From NCBI RefSeq assembly GCF_010723305.1, contig NZ_BLKW01000004.1, forward strand, positions 1,302,001 to 1,366,000: a stretch of DNA of 64,000 nucleotides. The letters run 5' to 3'. A model generated the notes under the pieces. It was not told the origin of the DNA and searched no databases. It saw nothing but the letters and a program-made list of their open reading frames with translations. Within the stretch, counting starts at the first letter, position 1, and every line of letters begins with the position of its first letter. The translations under genes and the position numbers were made by a program. This DNA comes from Mycobacterium botniense (GTDB taxonomy: Bacteria > Actinomycetota > Actinomycetes > Mycobacteriales > Mycobacteriaceae). Below are positions 60,769 through 64,000 of this stretch, in pieces.

Positions 60769-63165
60769 ATGAGCCAAATGAGCCAGATGAACGCAGATAC
60801 CCTTGCACCGGTGCCGGCAGTCCTATCCGAGCGCGAACTCGCCCTCATCGACGCCTACTGGCGAGCCGCCAACTATCTGTCGGTCGGCCAGATCTACCTG
60901 CTGGACAACCCGCTGTTGACCGAACCGCTGGCAGCGGAGCACGTCAAACCCCGGTTGTTGGGGCACTGGGGCACTACCCCGGGGCTGAACCTGATCTATG
61001 CCCACCTGAACCGCATCATCGGCAACCGCGACGCCAACATCATCTACATCACCGGACCCGGTCACGGCGGACCCGGACTCGTCGCCAACGCTTATCTGGA
61101 AGGCACCTACAGCGAGGTCTACACCGGGATCGGGGAAGACGCCGAAGGACTGCGCAAGCTGTTCCGGCAGTTCTCCTTTCCCGGCGGAATCCCCAGCCAT
61201 GTTGCTGCCCAGACACCAGGTTCGATTCATGAGGGAGGTGAGCTCGGCTACGCACTTGTGCACGCCTACGGCGCCGCGTTTGACAATCCCGACCTGGTGG
61301 TGGCCTGTGTGATTGGTGACGGCGAAGCCGAAACCGGTCCGCTGGCCGCTGGCTGGCACTCCAACAAATTCCTCAACCCGGTGCGTGATGGGGCTGTGCT
61401 GCCGATCTTGCACCTTAACGGGTACAAGATCGCCAACCCGACTGTGCTGGCCCGCCTGCCGTACGCGGAGTTGGAGTCGCTGCTGCGTGGTTACGGCTAC
61501 CGGCCCATCACCGTCGCCGGTGATGAGCCCGCCAGCGTACACCAGCAGTTGGCCGCTGCATTTGACGAAGCGTTCGACGATATCGAGGCGATCCAACGTG
61601 CCGCGCGCAGCGGCGAGCGCAGGGAGCGACCGGTGTGGCCGATGATCGTGCTCCGCACCCCGAAAGGCTGGACCGGTCCGGCGGTAGTCGACGGCAACCA
61701 GGTTGAAGGCACCTGGCGATCACATCAGGTGCCGCTCGCCGAAACGCGTGACAACCCCGCGCACCGCAAGCAACTTGAACAGTGGTTGCGCAGTTACCGG
61801 CCCCGGGAACTGTTCGACGACAACGGCAAACTGCGGCCCGAACTTCGGGCGCTGGCACCCACGGGTGATCGCCGGATGAGCGCGAACCCGCACGCCAACG
61901 GCGGGCTGCTGCTGCGCGACCTGGATCTGCCTGATTTTCGGGACTATGCGGTGCCGGTGTCTCGCCCGGCAACCGAAACACACGAAGCCACTAGGGTATT
62001 GGGCAGATATCTGCGGGATGTCATCCGTCGTAACCCGGACCGGTTCCGTCTGATGGGTCCCGATGAAACCGCGTCAAACCGGCTCGGTGCGGTGTTCGAG
62101 GCGACGGACCGAACGTGGTTGGCTGACACAGTCGACGGTGATGATCATCTCTCGGCCGAGGGGCGAGTGATGGAAGTGTTGTCCGAGCACTTGTGTCAGG
62201 GGTGGTTGGAGGGCTATCTGTTAACCGGTCGCCACGGTGTATTCAACTGCTACGAAGCATTTGTGCACATCGTCGACTCGATGTTCAATCAACACGCGAA
62301 ATGGCTTTCTACCAGTAGGGAATTGCCGTGGCGGCGACCGATCGCGTCGCTGAACTACCTGCTCACGTCTCATGTGTGGCGCCAGGATCACAACGGGGCG
62401 TCGCATCAGGACCCGGGATTCATTGATCTCGTCGCCAACAAGCGCCCCGAGGTGGTGCGTGTCTATCTTGCGCCGGACGGCAACACGCTGCTGTCGGTGA
62501 TGGATCACTGCCTGCGCAGCCGCGACTATGTCAACGTCATCGTGGCCGGCAAACAGCCTGCACTGGCCTACCTCGACATCGACTCCGCGATCGCGCACTG
62601 CAGCCGCGGGCTGGGCATCTGGCAGTGGGCGAGCACGGCGACCGGTGAACCCGACGTGGTGCTGGCCTGTGCCGGAGACATCCCGACGCTGGAAACACTG
62701 GCCGCCGCCGACATCCTGCGACGCGAACTGCCCGATCTGGCAGTGCGGGTGGTCAACGTCGTCGACATTATGCGCCTGCAACCGCCATCAGAGCACCCGC
62801 ATGGCTTGCCGGACAAGGAGTTTGACGCGTTGTTCACGTCTGACAAACCGGTTATCTTCGCGTATCACGGCTACCCCTGGCTGATCCACCGGCTGACGTA
62901 TCGGCGCACCAATCACCATCAGATTCATGTGCGCGGCTTCAAGGAACGCGGGACCACAACGACACCGTTCGACATGGTGATGCTCAACGACCTGGACCGC
63001 TTTCATCTGGTGATCGATGTCATCGACCGGGTGCCGGGGCTGGCCTCGCGCGCTGCGGTTCTTCGTCAGCGGATGGTCGACGCTCGTCTTGCCGCGCGCA
63101 GTTACACCCGCGAACACGGTGAAGATGACCCCCAAATTTCAGGGTGGGCCTGGGGAGTCGAGTGA
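60769..63165 (+). CDS. xfp: phosphoketolase (xylulose-5-P/fructose-6-P)
   Basis: 798 residues from ATG at 60769. [60 protein letters not shown] (thiamine diphosphate motif) and [20 protein letters not shown] are diagnostic for phosphoketolases. [20 protein letters not shown], and [20 protein letters not shown] further on, complete the second half. The enzyme splits sugar phosphates to acetyl phosphate plus a shorter sugar phosphate using inorganic phosphate. No acetate kinase gene is adjacent. Length is normal, so it should be active. Confidence 0.95.
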   Translation: MSQMSQMNADTLAPVPAVLSERELALIDAYWRAANYLSVGQIYLLDNPLLTEPLAAEHVKPRLLGHWGTTPGLNLIYAHLNRIIGNRDANIIYITGPGHGGPGLVANAYLEGTYSEVYTGIGEDAEGLRKLFRQFSFPGGIPSHVAAQTPGSIHEGGELGYALVHAYGAAFDNPDLVVACVIGDGEAETGPLAAGWHSNKFLNPVRDGAVLPILHLNGYKIANPTVLARLPYAELESLLRGYGYRPITVAGDEPASVHQQLAAAFDEAFDDIEAIQRAARSGERRERPVWPMIVLRTPKGWTGPAVVDGNQVEGTWRSHQVPLAETRDNPAHRKQLEQWLRSYRPRELFDDNGKLRPELRALAPTGDRRMSANPHANGGLLLRDLDLPDFRDYAVPVSRPATETHEATRVLGRYLRDVIRRNPDRFRLMGPDETASNRLGAVFEATDRTWLADTVDGDDHLSAEGRVMEVLSEHLCQGWLEGYLLTGRHGVFNCYEAFVHIVDSMFNQHAKWLSTSRELPWRRPIASLNYLLTSHVWRQDHNGASHQDPGFIDLVANKRPEVVRVYLAPDGNTLLSVMDHCLRSRDYVNVIVAGKQPALAYLDIDSAIAHCSRGLGIWQWASTATGEPDVVLACAGDIPTLETLAAADILRRELPDLAVRVVNVVDIMRLQPPSEHPHGLPDKEFDALFTSDKPVIFAYHGYPWLIHRLTYRRTNHHQIHVRGFKERGTTTTPFDMVMLNDLDRFHLVIDVIDRVPGLASRAAVLRQRMVDARLAARSYTREHGEDDPQISGWAWGVE

Positions 63166-63242
63166 GCGGAACAACGTGACGGGAACGAGACAACTCGTCG
63201 GTGTGGGTAACATACCTTGAAATACCTTGTGACCAGGGTGCA

Positions 63243-63789
63243 ATGGTAAGTGAACCGCACCCGCTGATGTGGCAGCTCTCGGCGCTGCACCGGTTCAGAA
63301 CCGACGTCGACGTCGCAGTTGTCGTCGTGGTCCTGGAGCTGGCAAACCTGATTGCGCATTTCACCACCGCATGGGCGGGTATCGCGACGTAGCCGCGGCA
63401 GCAATCGGGTTGGTAATCCTGTTGCAGTGCAATGGTTTAGAGTGCACTGAGCTGGGCCTGGTCCGTGAGCACCGGAAATCCGGGATGGGCTGTACTCACC
63501 CTTAATACTCACTACGCAACGCTGTCAGGGGCGCTGATCGCCTCACTGCTGATTATTGCGCTACACACCGTCATACCCGGGGAGCTGGTGTTTCGCAGCA
63601 CCGCAAGGGGCGCTGCAACGAGCCTGGGGATTTCGCGGTGTCGCTGGGGCGGGTTCGTTGCTTTTCGGGCTCTGGCACATCGCCGCATCGTTGGGACTGA
63701 CCCGCCGCAACGTCGGCTTCACGCGGGTATTCGGCGGCGGGACCGTCGGGGCGCTGGCCGCCGCCGTGGTGTGGCACCTGACCACCTGA
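63243..63789 (+). pseudogene. CPBP-family intramembrane protease, multiply frameshifted
   Basis: The ancestral protein can be read across at least three frames: MVSEPHPLMWQLSALHRF to FTTAWAGIAT; AAAAIGLVILLQCNGLECTE to LGLVREHRKSG; ATLSGALIASLLIIALHTVI to PGELVFR; and GALQRAWGFRGVAGAGSLLF, GLWHIAASLGLTRRNVGFTR, ending ALAAAVVWHLTT. The EExxxR protease motif is degraded to GELVFR. A further deletion joins VFGGGTVG directly to the C-terminal ALAAAVV. It is a clear pseudogene of a membrane-embedded Abi/CAAX-type protease. Confidence 0.7.
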
Positions 63790-63899
63790 GCGGCGGGATT
63801 GGGTGGCCCAGATTCACCGCCAACTCACAGCTACCGATACGAACGGCAGGGGGTTCGTGGGTTAATTTGATCGGCGGCCGTTGTGAATGAGGAGGTTAT

Positions 63900-64000
63900 G
63901 TGGGCCGCACGCACCGGATCGTGGATTGGAATCCCGAGGACGTTGTGGCATGGGAGGCCGGCAATAAGAAAATTGCGCGGCGCAACCTGCTGTGCATGAT
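63900..64000 (+). CDS. nitrate/nitrite transporter N-terminus (NarK/NarU type), cut by the window edge
   Basis: GTG at 63900 follows AGGAGG (63890-63895). The 33 codons present (VGRTHRIVDWNPEDVVAWEA, then GNKKIARRNLLCM) match the N-terminal cytoplasmic segment of mycobacterial NarK/NarU-type MFS transporters, before the first membrane helix. The rest is outside the window. An ATG overlapping it at 63898 is in another frame and does not give this sequence. Confidence 0.7.
   Translation, partial: MGRTHRIVDWNPEDVVAWEAGNKKIARRNLLCM

Overview
The window is chromosomal DNA of a high-GC actinobacterium, almost certainly a slow-growing Mycobacterium. The gene content and order follow, from memory, the Mycobacterium tuberculosis interval Rv1901 to Rv1867 read backwards: cinA, lipJ, macro-domain gene, thiamine-binding-like gene, dtd, methyltransferase, Zn-alcohol dehydrogenase, nitronate monooxygenase-like gene, fbpB (antigen 85B), SRPBCC gene, SDR, cyp140, the Rv1879-like amidohydrolase, glnA3, bfrA, an F420/PPOX-like gene, lldD2, Rv1869c-, Rv1868- and Rv1867-like genes. 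Species-specific additions include an intact oxyR-ahpC-ahpD block, a second-type cytochrome bd oxidase, a cyp125 paralog and phosphoketolase. I cannot name the species from sequence alone.

Layout. 1-2605: the tail of a broken beta-propeller gene, cinA, and a decayed lipJ (hydrolase/adenylate cyclase). 2606-12957: a genomic island inserted between lipJ and the macro-domain gene. Its left half (2765-6921) is an array of toxin-antitoxin modules (vapBC, mazEF, vapBC, vapBC, plus one small unknown gene) separated by copies of one boundary repeat. A dead phiRv1-like large serine recombinase follows directly. Its right half holds fragments of IS3 and IS21 transposases, a DUF732 secreted protein, membrane proteins of unknown function, an interrupted SEC-C gene and a 13E12/HNH remnant at the right edge. 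12970-17103: conserved backbone plus a cutinase and two decayed genes. 17100-23752: an alcohol dehydrogenase/Baeyer-Villiger monooxygenase pair with two SDRs, a thioesterase and a DapB-like oxidoreductase. 23931-27170: a nitronate monooxygenase-like gene and a CYP125 paralog, each preceded by a KstR-like box, which points to sterol or steroid catabolism. 27252-37376: YceI, F420-type oxidoreductase, membrane proteins, antigen 85B, SDR and CYP140. 37442-43497: amidohydrolases, glnA3, and divergent bfrA/bfd with iron boxes between them. 43525-50293: enoyl-CoA hydratase, small oxidoreductase-like genes, thioesterase, oxyR/ahpCD, a deaminase and lactate dehydrogenase. 50335-53260: a deleted manganese catalase and cydAB-type oxidase. 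53296-63165: a GNAT-AAA+ fusion, DUF72, ferredoxin reductase, an Rv1868-like protein, a thiolase-like protein and phosphoketolase. 63243-64000: a decayed CPBP protease and the start of a NarK-type transporter.

The most unusual structure is the toxin-antitoxin array. A left arm plus core (CGACTTGTCACCAAGGT-like) recurs at five junctions. A right arm of up to about 100 bp recurs at three of them. The copies sit at module boundaries and next to a serine recombinase. This looks like a cassette system built by repeated site-specific recombination. The repeats are read directly from the sequence; the mechanism is inference.
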